Of a stretch of 47,160 nt of DNA, positions 16,376 through 25,359 are shown in pieces; positions within the stretch are counted from its first letter, which is position 1; each line of letters starts with the position of its first letter. The DNA is from Spirochaetota bacterium (GTDB lineage: Bacteria > Spirochaetota > Spirochaetia > Treponematales > Rectinemataceae). Position numbers and translations under genes: made by a program. Below the pieces are notes generated by a model. That model was not told the origin of the DNA and did not search any database. It was given only the letters and a program-made list of their open reading frames with translations. The stretch spans positions 8,336-55,495 of the forward strand of contig JAPLSO010000014.1 in the NCBI GenBank assembly GCA_026398595.1. The letters are read 5' to 3'.

Positions 16376-17818
16376 ATGAACCATGATCCATTCCCGATCA
16401 TTGAAGATCTTTTTTCGGATGTGAATTCGAGATCGCTCCTCGTACTGAATGGGTTCTCGATCTTCGATCTGGAAAAGAAGCGGGTCATCCTGAGCGAGCG
16501 ATGCGGGAAGGCAGGCATCACGGCGGAGAGTATTTTCGAAATCCAGGCCCCGGTATCCATGCACGAGGCCGATAAAGCCAATTTCATGTCTATGGTATCG
16601 AAACTTCGCAGGGCGGAGATCGATCGAGCCAAGGGAAGTTTTAGGTTCGTCTCCGACAAAGGGGAGGTTCTCTGGCTGAGTCTGGCCTTCCAGTCGCTCG
16701 GCAAGGACATAAGGGGAGGCCCGCTCTTAATCGTCCTGCATGATGAGGACATCACGGAACTCCAGAACACCCAGGAGGAGGTCCGCGAGCGCCTCATGGA
16801 GATCGCCTCTCTCAAGGACCTTCTCTTCGCGATCAACAAGAGCCTCGATTTCGATGAGACTTTATCGCGGATTATCGAGCATCTGCATCGTATCATCCCT
16901 TTCGACCGGGCGACGGTCCAGGTTCTCGAAGGGGCCTTCCTCGCCGTGATAGGAAGTTATGGCTATTCCCAGCACCTCGTGAAGGATCTGCGCTTCTTGG
17001 TGCGGGGAGTGGACAACCCCTCGGCGCGAGCGGTGGCGACGCGGCGTCCCATAATCTGCAACGATGTGGAGAAGGACGTCAGCGGTTTCATCCAGGTAGG
17101 AGATGGTATGATCGTCAAATCCTGGCTCGGCATTCCCCTCGTCTACGAGGGCAGGTCCATCGGGCTCTTCGCTCTCGACTCCTTCAAGCCCGACTTCTAC
17201 AACGACCACCACATCCGAATAGCCTCCAACGTCGCCGAGCATATCGCGATAGCCGTGGAACACGCCAGGCAGCATTCGATGGTCAAGGAAGAGGCGAGGA
17301 CGGACGAATTGACCGGCATCGCCAACCGCTATGGACTCGAGACCACGGGACAGGAAATCTTCCTGCGGACATCGAAGGCTGACCAACCGCTCGGAGTATT
17401 GATGCTCGACATCGATTTCTTCAAGAAGGTGAACGACACCAAAGGCCACAGCTATGGCGATCTGGTGCTTAAAACCATCACGAAAAGCATCCAGCAGAAT
17501 CTGAGAACGAAGGATTATCTCGTCCGCTACGGCGGTGAGGAGTTTCTGGTTCTCCTGCCCGAGACCACAACTAGGGAAGCCTTCATCGTCGCCGAGCGTC
17601 TGAGGGGGGCGATCCCCAAGCAGGATGTGGACGGAAAGTACAACTGCCCGACGATAAGCATCGGCGTTTTCTCTGGGATTCCCGGATCCCAGGATCTCCT
17701 CCATGAGTTCATTCATCGGGCCGATCTGGCCCTCTACGAAGCTAAGAAGGCGGGAAGGGACCGCTGCAGGGTCTGGAACTCCAAACCCGAGTCATTCGAT
17801 TCCAGGCCTCCAGCCTGA
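16376..17818 (+). CDS. Diguanylate cyclase with PAS-like and GAF domains
   Basis: 480-aa cytoplasmic sensor enzyme making cyclic di-GMP. Residues ~1-140 resemble a PAS domain (LLVLNGFSIFDLEKK; KGEVLWLSLAFQSLG; VLHDEDITELQNTQEE). A GAF domain follows at ~155-305 (LIEHLHRIIPFDRATVQVL-type; SWLGIPLVYEGRSIGLFALD). The GGDEF domain starts at ARTDELTGIANRYGL. The active-site motif is YGGEEF (GGEEF ~386-390), with an intact inhibitory RxxD site five residues before it (RTKD). The start at 16376 (MNHDPFPI) is chosen because the ATG at 16352 lies upstream of the -10 box. No membrane segment or EAL domain. Confidence 0.92.
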   Translation: MNHDPFPIIEDLFSDVNSRSLLVLNGFSIFDLEKKRVILSERCGKAGITAESIFEIQAPVSMHEADKANFMSMVSKLRRAEIDRAKGSFRFVSDKGEVLWLSLAFQSLGKDIRGGPLLIVLHDEDITELQNTQEEVRERLMEIASLKDLLFAINKSLDFDETLSRIIEHLHRIIPFDRATVQVLEGAFLAVIGSYGYSQHLVKDLRFLVRGVDNPSARAVATRRPIICNDVEKDVSGFIQVGDGMIVKSWLGIPLVYEGRSIGLFALDSFKPDFYNDHHIRIASNVAEHIAIAVEHARQHSMVKEEARTDELTGIANRYGLETTGQEIFLRTSKADQPLGVLMLDIDFFKKVNDTKGHSYGDLVLKTITKSIQQNLRTKDYLVRYGGEEFLVLLPETTTREAFIVAERLRGAIPKQDVDGKYNCPTISIGVFSGIPGSQDLLHEFIHRADLALYEAKKAGRDRCRVWNSKPESFDSRPPA

Positions 17819-17822
17819 GGGA

Positions 17823-18392
17823 TCAGCCTCCAAGAAGGGGCAGGAGGGCTTGATACCCTCGCTTTTCCAGGTCTTCGATAGGCACGAATTCGAGCGATGC
17901 TGAGTTGATGCAGTAGCGTAAGCCTGTGGGGTTGGGACCATCATTGAAGAGATGGCCCAGATGGCCGCCTGATTTTTTCGACCGCACTTCTATCATGTTC
18001 ATGCCGTAGGAATGGTCCTCGACGAGAACGATCGCCGACTTGTCGATAGGCTTCCAGAACGAAGGCCAGCCCGTGCCAGAATCGAACTTCGTCGAAGAGG
18101 CGAAGAGGGGAGTGCCGTCTATCCTGTCGACATAGATGCCAGCCCTATGGTTATCCCAGTAGGAGTTCTTGAAGGGGGGTTCCGTCGCGGCCTTGACAAG
18201 TACAGCATATTCCTCCGGTTTAAGCTTGGTTTTGAGTTCTTCGGTCGGTTCGATGTAGCATACTGAGGAGGCTTGCTCTTCCAAATAAATCATCTGCGGG
18301 GCTCCTTTAGTTTCCTGAGCGGCCAAGATAGCGTTGGTGAACGCTTGACCGCGATTTCCCCCGGGGGCGCAGGTGCCAAGACCGAGGAGCAA
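17823..18392 (-). CDS. msrB: Peptide-methionine (R)-S-oxide reductase, probably exported lipoprotein
   Basis: MsrB repairs methionine-R-sulfoxide in oxidised proteins. Family blocks are present: KFDSGTGWPSFWKPI, VRSKKSGGHLGHLFNDGP and the catalytic-cysteine strand LRYCINSASLEF. The two CxxC zinc sites found in many MsrBs are absent (IYVDRIDGTPLF where CxxC would be), so it is the zinc-free form. The N-terminus reads (RRRLAA)LLLGLGTCAPGGN, a short hydrophobic stretch with a lipobox-like LGTC. There is no in-frame ATG or GTG. The TTG at 18392 is listed, but a CTG at 18401 has a better-spaced GGGAGG. It may act in the periplasm. Confidence 0.9.
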   Translation of the reverse strand: MLLGLGTCAPGGNRGQAFTNAILAAQETKGAPQMIYLEEQASSVCYIEPTEELKTKLKPEEYAVLVKAATEPPFKNSYWDNHRAGIYVDRIDGTPLFASSTKFDSGTGWPSFWKPIDKSAIVLVEDHSYGMNMIEVRSKKSGGHLGHLFNDGPNPTGLRYCINSASLEFVPIEDLEKRGYQALLPLLGG

Positions 18393-18464
18393 GGCCGCCA
18401 GTCTTCGTCTTTCCCTCCCCTCGGGCGGCCCTTTCGTGCTATAGTCGAGTCTCGGAGGGAAACT

Positions 18465-18923
18465 ATGACGCTGGAGGAGCTCTCCCGCCTGGATTACCCG
18501 GGCGCCATGGATCTGATCTTCGCCTATACGACGGACATCAAGCGGCTCGAGATCGATATCCAGAGCCTGAAGAAAGAGGCTGAACTCTGGGGATCGCGGG
18601 TCAGACTGGCCGAGGGGAAGGGGATGGCCGATCTGGCCTTGGAAGCGAAAAAGCAGCTATCGGGCATTGAAGAGCACCTTGCCTCCCTCAAGGCTTCCGG
18701 GGCTGAACTCTCAGCCGATGTGGCTCGGCTCAAGGAGTCCCTCCCCGCCATCAAGGCCAGAGAGAGGAGCATCGATCCTGACCAGCTCCAGGCCGAACTC
18801 GGCATGATCACGGGCGAAGCTCTCGATCCGGATAAAGCCAAGCTGGACAAGGAACTCGCTTCCCTTGAAAAAGAGGATGGCGAATCGGCCCTTCAGGCTC
18901 TCAAGCACAAGATGGGTCTATAA
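18465..18923 (+). CDS. Coiled-coil protein, unrecognised
   Basis: 152-aa acidic and lysine-rich protein, nearly all helical. A long heptad-rich stretch runs from TTDIKRLEIDIQSLKKEAEL through AKKQLSGIEEHLASLKASGA to ADVARLKESLPAIKARERS. No signal peptide, membrane segment or known domain was recognised. The ATG at 18465 has GGAGGGA 5 nt upstream; the frame extends to 18273 but that overlaps the divergent msrB. Followed 16 bp later by the GDPD gene on the same strand. Confidence 0.82.
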   Translation: MTLEELSRLDYPGAMDLIFAYTTDIKRLEIDIQSLKKEAELWGSRVRLAEGKGMADLALEAKKQLSGIEEHLASLKASGAELSADVARLKESLPAIKARERSIDPDQLQAELGMITGEALDPDKAKLDKELASLEKEDGESALQALKHKMGL

Positions 18924-18939
18924 GCCAGGGAATGCAGCC

Positions 18940-19722
18940 ATGCGAATCCCGATCCTCCCCGAATTTCCCCGTCCTCTCGTATTTGCCCATCGCGGCCTCT
19001 CCTCGATCCGGCCCGAGAACACTATGGCATCCTTCACCGCGGCGCGCGAGGCGGGCATCCCTGGCATCGAACTCGACGTTCACTTGACCGCCGACGGAAA
19101 ACTCGCCGTCTTCCACGACGACACGACAGGCCGCATCGCGGGCGGAGGCCCGGGATGCGGCCTGAAGCTTGAAACCTCGGACTTTGCCGCGCTCGCTGCC
19201 CTGGACATAGGTTCCTGGAAAGGCCCAGAGTTCTCAGGCGAAAGGATTCCGCTCCTCGAGGAAGTTTTCGAGGAGTTCGGTGGGAACTTCTACATTGACA
19301 TCGAGATCAAATCCAGGACGACGGCCGATATGGGGCTCGAAGCCCTCGTGCTCAGGGCCATTGAATACTCAAGAATGGAGCGCCGCTGTCTGATCTCTTC
19401 CTTCAACCCTTTCTCGCTCCGACGATTCAAGGGTCTCTGCCCCTTTATTCCGACGGCCATCATCTGGAACAGATCCGAAGAACTCTATTGGTTCCTGAGA
19501 AAGGGGGAGGGCAGGTGGATAGGTAAGGTCGACATTCTAAAGCCGGAGAACGTCCTCGTAAAGGATTCCAGACTGAAAGGTGCCTGGAGAAGGCCGATCC
19601 TGCCCTGGACTGTGGACAGCGATGAGGAGGCTGAGCGGGTCTTTGCCGCCGGAGCTCTGGGAATCATCTCCAACAGAGCCCAGGATCTGTCCGCCTGGCG
19701 CAAGCCGGCGCCCAAGGCATGA
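18940..19722 (+). CDS. Glycerophosphodiester phosphodiesterase family protein
   Basis: 260-aa TIM-barrel hydrolase that releases sn-glycerol-3-phosphate from deacylated phospholipids. Catalytic motifs: FAHRGLSSIRPENTM (HRG..PENT) near the N-terminus, ELDVHLTADGKLAVFHDDTT (ExD ... HD) and FYIDIEIKSR (conserved E and K). The C-terminal barrel strand PWTVDSDEEAERVFAAG is typical. The start at 18940 (MRIPILPEFPRPLVF) gives normal length; the longer frame would overlap the preceding gene. No signal peptide, so probably cytoplasmic. Confidence 0.92.
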   Translation: MRIPILPEFPRPLVFAHRGLSSIRPENTMASFTAAREAGIPGIELDVHLTADGKLAVFHDDTTGRIAGGGPGCGLKLETSDFAALAALDIGSWKGPEFSGERIPLLEEVFEEFGGNFYIDIEIKSRTTADMGLEALVLRAIEYSRMERRCLISSFNPFSLRRFKGLCPFIPTAIIWNRSEELYWFLRKGEGRWIGKVDILKPENVLVKDSRLKGAWRRPILPWTVDSDEEAERVFAAGALGIISNRAQDLSAWRKPAPKA

Positions 19723-19750
19723 GGAGAAGCGCAAGCCCGTTTTTAGTTCT

Positions 19751-21472
19751 TCAGACCTCGGTTTCGTGAATGTGGCGGGCGAGGGGGAGGCGCCTTCCGA
19801 CGCCGAAAGCCCGCTTCGAGACCTTGATGACTGGGGCCGCCTGTCTGCGTTTGTATTCGGCCTTGGCCGTCATATTCAGCACATCGGTTACCACGCACGG
19901 ATCGAAACCCAGCGAAACAATCTCGACAGAGGTCCTGTTCTCCTCGATGTACTGCTTCAGGATGGCGTCCAGAGTCTCGTATTCGGGCAGGCTGTCCTGG
20001 TCCTTTTGACCGAGGCGGAGTTCGGCGCTCGGAGCCTTGTTCAGGATGGGATCGGGGATGGGCGCCTTGGCTCCCCGCTTTTCGGCCAAGGCGTTGAGAT
20101 GCCGGGCTAGGGCATAGACCTCGGTCTTGTAGAGGTCGCCTATCGGAGCTATCGCGCCGCACATGTCGCCGTAGAGCGTGCAGTAGCCTGCCGCCATTTC
20201 GCTCTTGTTTCCGGTGGTGAGGAGCAAGGTATTGAACTTGTTGGACCAGGCCATGAGGAGAGAACCGCGGATCCTCGCCTGGAGGTTTTCCTCGGCGAGG
20301 TCGAAGGGCCGGCCGGCGAAAGGCACGGCTAAAAGATCGAGGTAAGCTTTAAAGAGGGCTTCGATCGAGAGCCGCTCGAGCCGGATTCCCGCCCTTCCGC
20401 AGAGTTCGATCGAATCGTTCACCGATCCCTCGCTGGAGAACCTGCTTGGCATGGTCAGGCAGACGATGTTCCCGGGACCGATAGCCTCGGCGGCGAGAAT
20501 GGCGACCAAGGCCGAGTCTATTCCCCCCGACAGGCCGAGGCAGGCTTTCGAAAACCCCGATTTTCGCATGTAGTCGCTGATCCCCACGACGATAGCTCGA
20601 TGGAGTTCCTCCACGGGTTCGTCGATGTCCAGGGCTGCGGGCCTGGGTGATCCGGTATCCGGGGCCTCCACGGCCAGACTCTCGGCCTCGAAGTTCGCCG
20701 TGTCGAAGAAAAGAATCTCCTCGCCCCAGCCGCATATCCCCGCCACGGAACCGTCGGGTCTCATGGCGAAGGATCGTCCGTCGAAAACGAGGGAGTCGTT
20801 GGCGCCCACGGCATTGCAGTAGAGGACAGGAATCCTCCCCTGGCCTGTTGATCCCCGCGCGAGGCCCAGCCGCGTCTTGATCTTGCCGGCGACGAAGGGC
20901 GAGGCTGAGGGTACGATGAGGACGTCGATGCTCGAATCGAGGAGGTCCTTGACGGGATCGACCTCGTAGGTGAAAGAGAGGGAGGGAGGCGCCTCCCACC
21001 AGAAATCCTCGCAGATGGCGAAACCTATCCTCCCTCCGGAGGGTGTGAAGACCTTCCTGACGCTGGCAGGTTCGAAGTACCGCGCCTCATCGAAGACATC
21101 GTAGGTGGGCAGGAGGGTTTTCGCCTGGGTGAAGACGATCTTTCCACCCCAGATGACGGAGAAGGCGTTGACGAGGGTCCTTCCCGAACCGGATCTGTTC
21201 TTGTCGACGTAGCCGACCGAGACGGCGGTTTCGGGTGGAAGGGCCTTCTGCAGGGCGCGCAAGGCTGAAAGGTTGGCTTCGACGAAGGTCCGCTGGTCCA
21301 AAAGATCCATGGGGGGATAACCGCAGACCGCGAGTTCGGGGAAAACGACAAGACCGGGCTCCCGACCCGGGCCGGCGGAAACCAAGGCCTTGCGCGAAAG
21401 CTCGACGATCTTTCCTACGTTGCCTGCGAAATCGCCGATCACCGAATTCATCTGAACCAGGGCTATCTTCAT
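19751..21472 (-). CDS. nadE: Glutamine-hydrolysing NAD+ synthetase
   Basis: 573-aa two-domain enzyme that amidates nicotinate adenine dinucleotide to NAD+ using glutamine. The N-terminal nitrilase-type amidase carries the Glu-Lys-Cys triad, seen as VVFPELAVCGYPPMD (E), QAKTLLPTYDVFDEARYF (K) and FAICEDFWWE (C). The C-terminal synthetase has the PP-loop LGLSGGIDSALVAILAAEA, plus TTGNKSEMAAGYCTLYGDMC and GDLYKTEVYALA. Length is normal for bacterial glutamine-dependent NadE. ATG at 21472 with AAGGAAA upstream, 10 bp after lgt; last gene of a three-gene operon. Confidence 0.95.
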   Translation of the reverse strand: MKIALVQMNSVIGDFAGNVGKIVELSRKALVSAGPGREPGLVVFPELAVCGYPPMDLLDQRTFVEANLSALRALQKALPPETAVSVGYVDKNRSGSGRTLVNAFSVIWGGKIVFTQAKTLLPTYDVFDEARYFEPASVRKVFTPSGGRIGFAICEDFWWEAPPSLSFTYEVDPVKDLLDSSIDVLIVPSASPFVAGKIKTRLGLARGSTGQGRIPVLYCNAVGANDSLVFDGRSFAMRPDGSVAGICGWGEEILFFDTANFEAESLAVEAPDTGSPRPAALDIDEPVEELHRAIVVGISDYMRKSGFSKACLGLSGGIDSALVAILAAEAIGPGNIVCLTMPSRFSSEGSVNDSIELCGRAGIRLERLSIEALFKAYLDLLAVPFAGRPFDLAEENLQARIRGSLLMAWSNKFNTLLLTTGNKSEMAAGYCTLYGDMCGAIAPIGDLYKTEVYALARHLNALAEKRGAKAPIPDPILNKAPSAELRLGQKDQDSLPEYETLDAILKQYIEENRTSVEIVSLGFDPCVVTDVLNMTAKAEYKRRQAAPVIKVSKRAFGVGRRLPLARHIHETEV

Positions 21473-21482
21473 GGATTTCCTT

Positions 21483-22514
21483 TTACTGGCGCAGTTTCTT
21501 GCGCAGTTTCCTTGCCGAAAGTTTCGAGGCCTCGATGTGTAGCGCCGTGAGGCGTTCCTCTTCGAGACTTTTCAGATGTCTGTTCCTCATCACGAAGATG
21601 AAGATGAAGCCGCCGACGATCATCAGGAACGAAAGGATCTGTCCCATCGAGAAGTTGAACAGGCCGCCGAAGCGGTCTGTAGGAGCGCCGAGGTCACCGA
21701 AGGCGAGGACGTAGCCCAGCCCGGAGTCGGGCTGTCGGAAGTATTCGATGATGAATCGGGCGACGCCGTATCCTATGATGTAGGAACCCACGGCGAAGCC
21801 CCTGAAGGGCCTTCGCTTCCTGACGACGAACCATAGGATGAGCCAGAGGACGACTCCCTCGAAAAGGGCTTCATAGAGTTGGGAGGGGTGACGGGGGAGA
21901 TTGACCTTGTCGTTCATCGAGTGCAGGACGATGCCGGCTTGAGCCGCGAAGTCCTGGACCCAAGACTCGCTCGCTTTGAATTTGTCGGCGTAGGGGAAGA
22001 CCATACCCCAGGGGGCGTGGGTCAGCTTGCCCCAGAGCTCGCCGTTGATGAAATTCCCCAGTCGCCCGAAAGTATAGCCTAAGGGGACGGACAAGGCGAT
22101 GATGTCGGCCCAGTCCAGCCATTTCTGCCTGTGTACCTTGCACCAGATGAGGGTGGCCGCAATCACGCCGACGAGCCCCCCGTGGAAGGACATGCCCTGG
22201 AAGCCGACGAAGCTGCCCGACTGGTCGAAGGGCCAGAGGATGAACCAGGGGTGGGTCCAGTAGTAGTCCGTTGGCTCATAGATGAGGGTGCCGGCCAGCC
22301 TTCCCCCGAGGAGGACACCGATGATAGCCCAGAGGAAGAAATTCGCCGCCTGGTCCTCAGTCCAGGGAGCCTTGATCCGTTTCGATTCGATCCTGAACAA
22401 ATACCAGGTCACGCCGAATGCCAGGACATACATGAGGCCGTACCATCTGAAGGGCAGGCCCGGAATGATCTCCGGTTTCAACCAGGCTGGGAACTCGAGC
22501 ATGGCAAGCATCAT
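21483..22514 (-). CDS. lgt: Prolipoprotein diacylglyceryl transferase
   Basis: 343-aa integral membrane enzyme that transfers diacylglycerol from phosphatidylglycerol to the lipobox cysteine of prolipoproteins. The Lgt signature GYTFGRLGNFINGELWG is intact, with FQGMSFHGGLVG upstream and HPSQLYEALFEG downstream. Seven or so hydrophobic helices are visible. The C-terminus is a ~35-residue basic extension (NRHLKSLEEERLTALHIEAS...RKLRKKLRQ). The ATG at 22514 overlaps the stop of the preceding membrane-protein gene by 4 bp with GGAG close upstream; another ATG at 22502 is possible. Confidence 0.95.
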   Translation of the reverse strand: MMLAMLEFPAWLKPEIIPGLPFRWYGLMYVLAFGVTWYLFRIESKRIKAPWTEDQAANFFLWAIIGVLLGGRLAGTLIYEPTDYYWTHPWFILWPFDQSGSFVGFQGMSFHGGLVGVIAATLIWCKVHRQKWLDWADIIALSVPLGYTFGRLGNFINGELWGKLTHAPWGMVFPYADKFKASESWVQDFAAQAGIVLHSMNDKVNLPRHPSQLYEALFEGVVLWLILWFVVRKRRPFRGFAVGSYIIGYGVARFIIEYFRQPDSGLGYVLAFGDLGAPTDRFGGLFNFSMGQILSFLMIVGGFIFIFVMRNRHLKSLEEERLTALHIEASKLSARKLRKKLRQ

Positions 22515-22987
22515 TGCTCCTTATGGGGAAGATCGGATGTTTTATCCGAGTCGTCCACAGGGGCGCCGGCGCCGTATCCCCGTATCCTTTTTACCTTGGG
22601 CGCCAGGACGATGAGGGAGAAAAGATCGATCAGCACAACGATGAAGGAGGCGACCACCGAAACGCTAAGCCGTCTCGCGTCGCCTGAGACGAAAAAGGTC
22701 TTCTCGGGATGGACGGCAGCGGAGATGAGGGAGGCGAGGAGAGCGGCGAGGGATCCACCTACGACGAGACCGGCGAGAGGCTTGAAGGGCGCGTATTTTT
22801 TTTCGTCCCAAGCCAGGAAGAGGAAACAGACGGCGGGTACGATATGGGGGAAGACAAGATACCTCAGGAACGAGGAAGCCAATGCGCCCGAACCGGTCAA
22901 CCCGATCCCTATGGCCGTCGTCCCTATAAGAAAGGGCTTGGCAAAGGAAGCTGCGCTCGCGGCCAGGAATCGAGCCTTGAATTTCAT
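22511..22987 (-). CDS. Small integral membrane protein, unrecognised
   Basis: 158 aa with four likely transmembrane segments: PFLIGTTAIGIGLTGSGALA, FLRYLVFPHIVPAVCFLFLA, PLAGLVVGGSLAALLASLIS and VVASFIVVLIDLFSLIVLAP, and a charged C-terminal tail. It opens the lgt-nadE operon and its stop overlaps lgt. No catalytic motif was recognised. The ATG at 22987 lacks a Shine-Dalgarno and lies only ~9 nt after the predicted -10 box. Confidence 0.8.
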   Translation of the reverse strand: MKFKARFLAASAASFAKPFLIGTTAIGIGLTGSGALASSFLRYLVFPHIVPAVCFLFLAWDEKKYAPFKPLAGLVVGGSLAALLASLISAAVHPEKTFFVSGDARRLSVSVVASFIVVLIDLFSLIVLAPKVKRIRGYGAGAPVDDSDKTSDLPHKEQ

Positions 22988-22995
22988 ACCGGCTC

Positions 22996-23025
22996 AGTCT
23001 AGTGGTCGAGCCTCGATCGGGTCAA
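22996..23025 (-). promoter_or_regulatory. Promoter of the membrane protein-lgt-nadE operon
   Basis: Minus strand: -35 TTGACC (23025-23020), 18-bp spacer, -10 TAGACT (23001-22996). The start codon at 22987 is 9 nt beyond the -10, which predicts a 5' leader of only about two bases. Confidence 0.5.
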
Positions 23026-23062
23026 TACATAGGGGAATCGCTAGCCGGACCCCGCGTACCGG

Positions 23063-23091
23063 TTGACGAGAAGCCGCAGGGCGAAGATAGT
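23063..23091 (+). promoter_or_regulatory. Promoter of the C-terminal protease gene, predicted leaderless
   Basis: -35 TTGACG (23063-23068), 17-bp spacer, weak -10 GATAGT (23086-23091). The ATG at 23098 starts exactly 7 nt after the -10 and no ribosome site precedes it. Confidence 0.5.
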
Positions 23092-23097
23092 TCCACC

Positions 23098-24561
23098 ATG
23101 GAATTTTCGAAGCATGGAATAAGATCCTCCTCGATAGTATGGGCTCTCGCCTGCCTCCTCTCCCTCGGCGTCGGCTTCTTCGCCGTATCCGTGCCCGAAG
23201 CGGCAGCCCAGTCCGCCCAGGCCGAAGACGATAAACGGTATTCCCAGCTTCTCCAGATGGTCTATCAGTTCATCATCAAGAATTACGTCGACGAGGTTGA
23301 TCCGGCCAAGCTTTACCAGGGAGCGATGAAGGGGATGCTTGATTCCCTCGGCGATCCGCATTCCTTCTTCCTCGACGCGGACATGCTCTCGGATCTGATG
23401 AGGGAATCGGACGGCAAGTACGCAGGTGTCGGTCTCTATATCTCGAAGACGCCGGGGACGTCGGCCGCTCCTGTCTATGTCGATGTCGTCTCTCCCATCG
23501 AGGACACACCCGCCTGGAAGGCCGGGGTCCAGCCCGGCGACGTCATCCTCGCTATAAATGGTGAAAGCACGGCCGATATGGCCATCGACCAGGCCTCGAA
23601 CAAGATACGAGGTCCAGCGGGCAGCTCGGTCAAAGTCAGGCTCAGGCGAGGTTCGACCTTCGAGTTCGAACTGGAATTGGTCCGCGCCATCATCGAGATA
23701 CCCGCCGTGAAGTCGGCCATAATACCCTACGAAGGAAGGAAACTGGGCTACCTGCGCATCGTGGATTGGATACCGCAGACTGCCGACAGACTAAAGGAAC
23801 ATCTCGCCAATATGGAAGAGGAGAAGGTCGATGGCTTTATCGTCGACGTGCGCTCGAATCCGGGCGGCCTCCTCAGTTCCGTCGTCGACGTCTCCGACCT
23901 TTTCCTCGACTCTGGCCTGATCGTGTCGACCAAAGGCAGAAACAGCGAGGAGAACTTGGAGTACAAAGCCGATCCCGCCATGGTCATTCCGGCCGCTTCG
24001 AGGATGGTCGTCCTCATCAACAAGGGCTCGGCTTCGGCCTCGGAAATATTCGCCGGTGCCATGAAGGACAGACGCAGAGCCCTCCTCATGGGCGAACGAA
24101 GCTACGGGAAGGGCTCGGTCCAGCAGATCTTCCCGATAGACCAGACAGGATTCAAACTCACCATGGCGCGATACTACAGCCCCTCGGGCGCCAATATCGA
24201 CAAGAAAGGAATAGACCCCGACATCCCCTCCTTCGGCCTGGAGCTTTCGAGCAAGCAGCTCGAAGTTCTCAAAAATCTCTACGATTTGGACCTTTTCAAG
24301 GACTTCGCCGTCAAGCATCCCAGCGCCGACTCGGGGGCAAGGAAGTCCTATGCCCTGGAACTGGCTAAAACCTACGACCTCCCCGTCGTCTACCTCGATC
24401 GGATGATCCGCGACGAGCTGGAGCGCGGCTTACCGGCGAGAATCTACGACCTCGAGTTCGACACACAGCTCCTAAGGGCCATGGAAGTCGTCTCCGGCCC
24501 AGATTTCGAGGAGCTCCTCGCCAAGACCAAGACCCTGAGCCAAATGGTCGCGGGGCGGTGA
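23098..24561 (+). CDS. C-terminal processing (S41) peptidase
   Basis: 487-aa exported serine protease of the CtpA/Prc family. A signal peptide/anchor covers residues ~1-42 (MEFSKHGIRSSS then VWALACLLSLGVGFFAVSV and AAA). A PDZ domain follows (YAGVGLYISKTPG; AGVQPGDVILAINGESTADM). The S41 domain carries VRSNPGGLL and the nucleophile-bearing NKGSASASEIFAGAM, with the general-base lysine in GERSYGKGSVQ. The start at 23098 rather than 23002 is supported by the signal-peptide position and the promoter between them. Followed 15 bp later by rsmE. Likely role is processing or degrading periplasmic proteins. Confidence 0.94.
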   Translation: MEFSKHGIRSSSIVWALACLLSLGVGFFAVSVPEAAAQSAQAEDDKRYSQLLQMVYQFIIKNYVDEVDPAKLYQGAMKGMLDSLGDPHSFFLDADMLSDLMRESDGKYAGVGLYISKTPGTSAAPVYVDVVSPIEDTPAWKAGVQPGDVILAINGESTADMAIDQASNKIRGPAGSSVKVRLRRGSTFEFELELVRAIIEIPAVKSAIIPYEGRKLGYLRIVDWIPQTADRLKEHLANMEEEKVDGFIVDVRSNPGGLLSSVVDVSDLFLDSGLIVSTKGRNSEENLEYKADPAMVIPAASRMVVLINKGSASASEIFAGAMKDRRRALLMGERSYGKGSVQQIFPIDQTGFKLTMARYYSPSGANIDKKGIDPDIPSFGLELSSKQLEVLKNLYDLDLFKDFAVKHPSADSGARKSYALELAKTYDLPVVYLDRMIRDELERGLPARIYDLEFDTQLLRAMEVVSGPDFEELLAKTKTLSQMVAGR

Positions 24562-24576
24562 GGACGGCTGCGATCC

Positions 24577-25359
24577 ATGCGGAAGTTGGTGTTGCCGGGA
24601 GCGAGGGCTGAAGGTGAACGTATACTGCTCGACGCCGAGACCAGCCGATATCTCCTCAAGGTTCTACGGATGCCCCGGGGGGAGAAGTTCAGGGCATCGG
24701 ACGAGGCGGGAAGCGAATTCCTCTGCGAGCTGGCAGGTGTGTCGAAGCGGTCCGCTGAGCTGGTTCTCTTCGCCTCTCCTTCCGAGCCCGATGTCCAGGC
24801 GATGATCCCAAAGATAGGATTGGTCCAGGCTCTACCTAAAGGACCTAAAATGGACCTTATCCTGCGCCAGGCGGTCGAGGCGGGGGTGTCCGCCGTCTTT
24901 CCTCTTCAGACGCGCAACTGCGTGGCGAGAGAAAAGGATGAAGCCGATCGGTCCGATAAGCTGGAGCGCAGGCGGAAAATCGTAAAGGAGGCCCTCCAGC
25001 AGTCGGGATCGAAGGTGATGACGAAAGTCCTCCCCCTTTCGACGCCCGAGACTCTGGCGTCCCTTCTTTCGCAGGAGGGTTTCCCCAGCGGAACCTCCCT
25101 CAATCTCATCTGCCACGAACTACCGCTGGCCGGTAAAAGTCTCCACGAGTACTGTGCCGGGGAGGACAGGCCGATCGTCCTCCTCGTGGGACCGGAGGGC
25201 GGCTTCGATCCGGCCGAAACCCAGGCCTTTCAGGATATGGGCTTCCAACCCCTCCACTTCGAAGGGGCCATTCTCAGGACCGAGACGGCGGCTATTTATG
25301 CCGTAGCGGCGGTCAAGACTATCGTAGCGGAAAAGAGAACATGGAAACTATCGATCTGA
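24577..25359 (+). CDS. rsmE: 16S rRNA (uracil-1498-N3)-methyltransferase
   Basis: 260-aa SPOUT methyltransferase that modifies U1498 of 16S rRNA. An N-terminal PUA-like domain (residues ~1-70: LLDAETSRYLLKVLRMPRGE) precedes the trefoil-knot domain. Signature blocks: LVQALPKGPKMDLILRQAVE, LLVGPEGGFDPAETQAF and the knot sequence FEGAILRTETAAIYAVAAVK. Length is typical. ATG at 24577 with GTGAGGA upstream. The 3' end overlaps the next gene by 19 bp, so they are co-transcribed. Confidence 0.94.
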   Translation: MRKLVLPGARAEGERILLDAETSRYLLKVLRMPRGEKFRASDEAGSEFLCELAGVSKRSAELVLFASPSEPDVQAMIPKIGLVQALPKGPKMDLILRQAVEAGVSAVFPLQTRNCVAREKDEADRSDKLERRRKIVKEALQQSGSKVMTKVLPLSTPETLASLLSQEGFPSGTSLNLICHELPLAGKSLHEYCAGEDRPIVLLVGPEGGFDPAETQAFQDMGFQPLHFEGAILRTETAAIYAVAAVKTIVAEKRTWKLSI

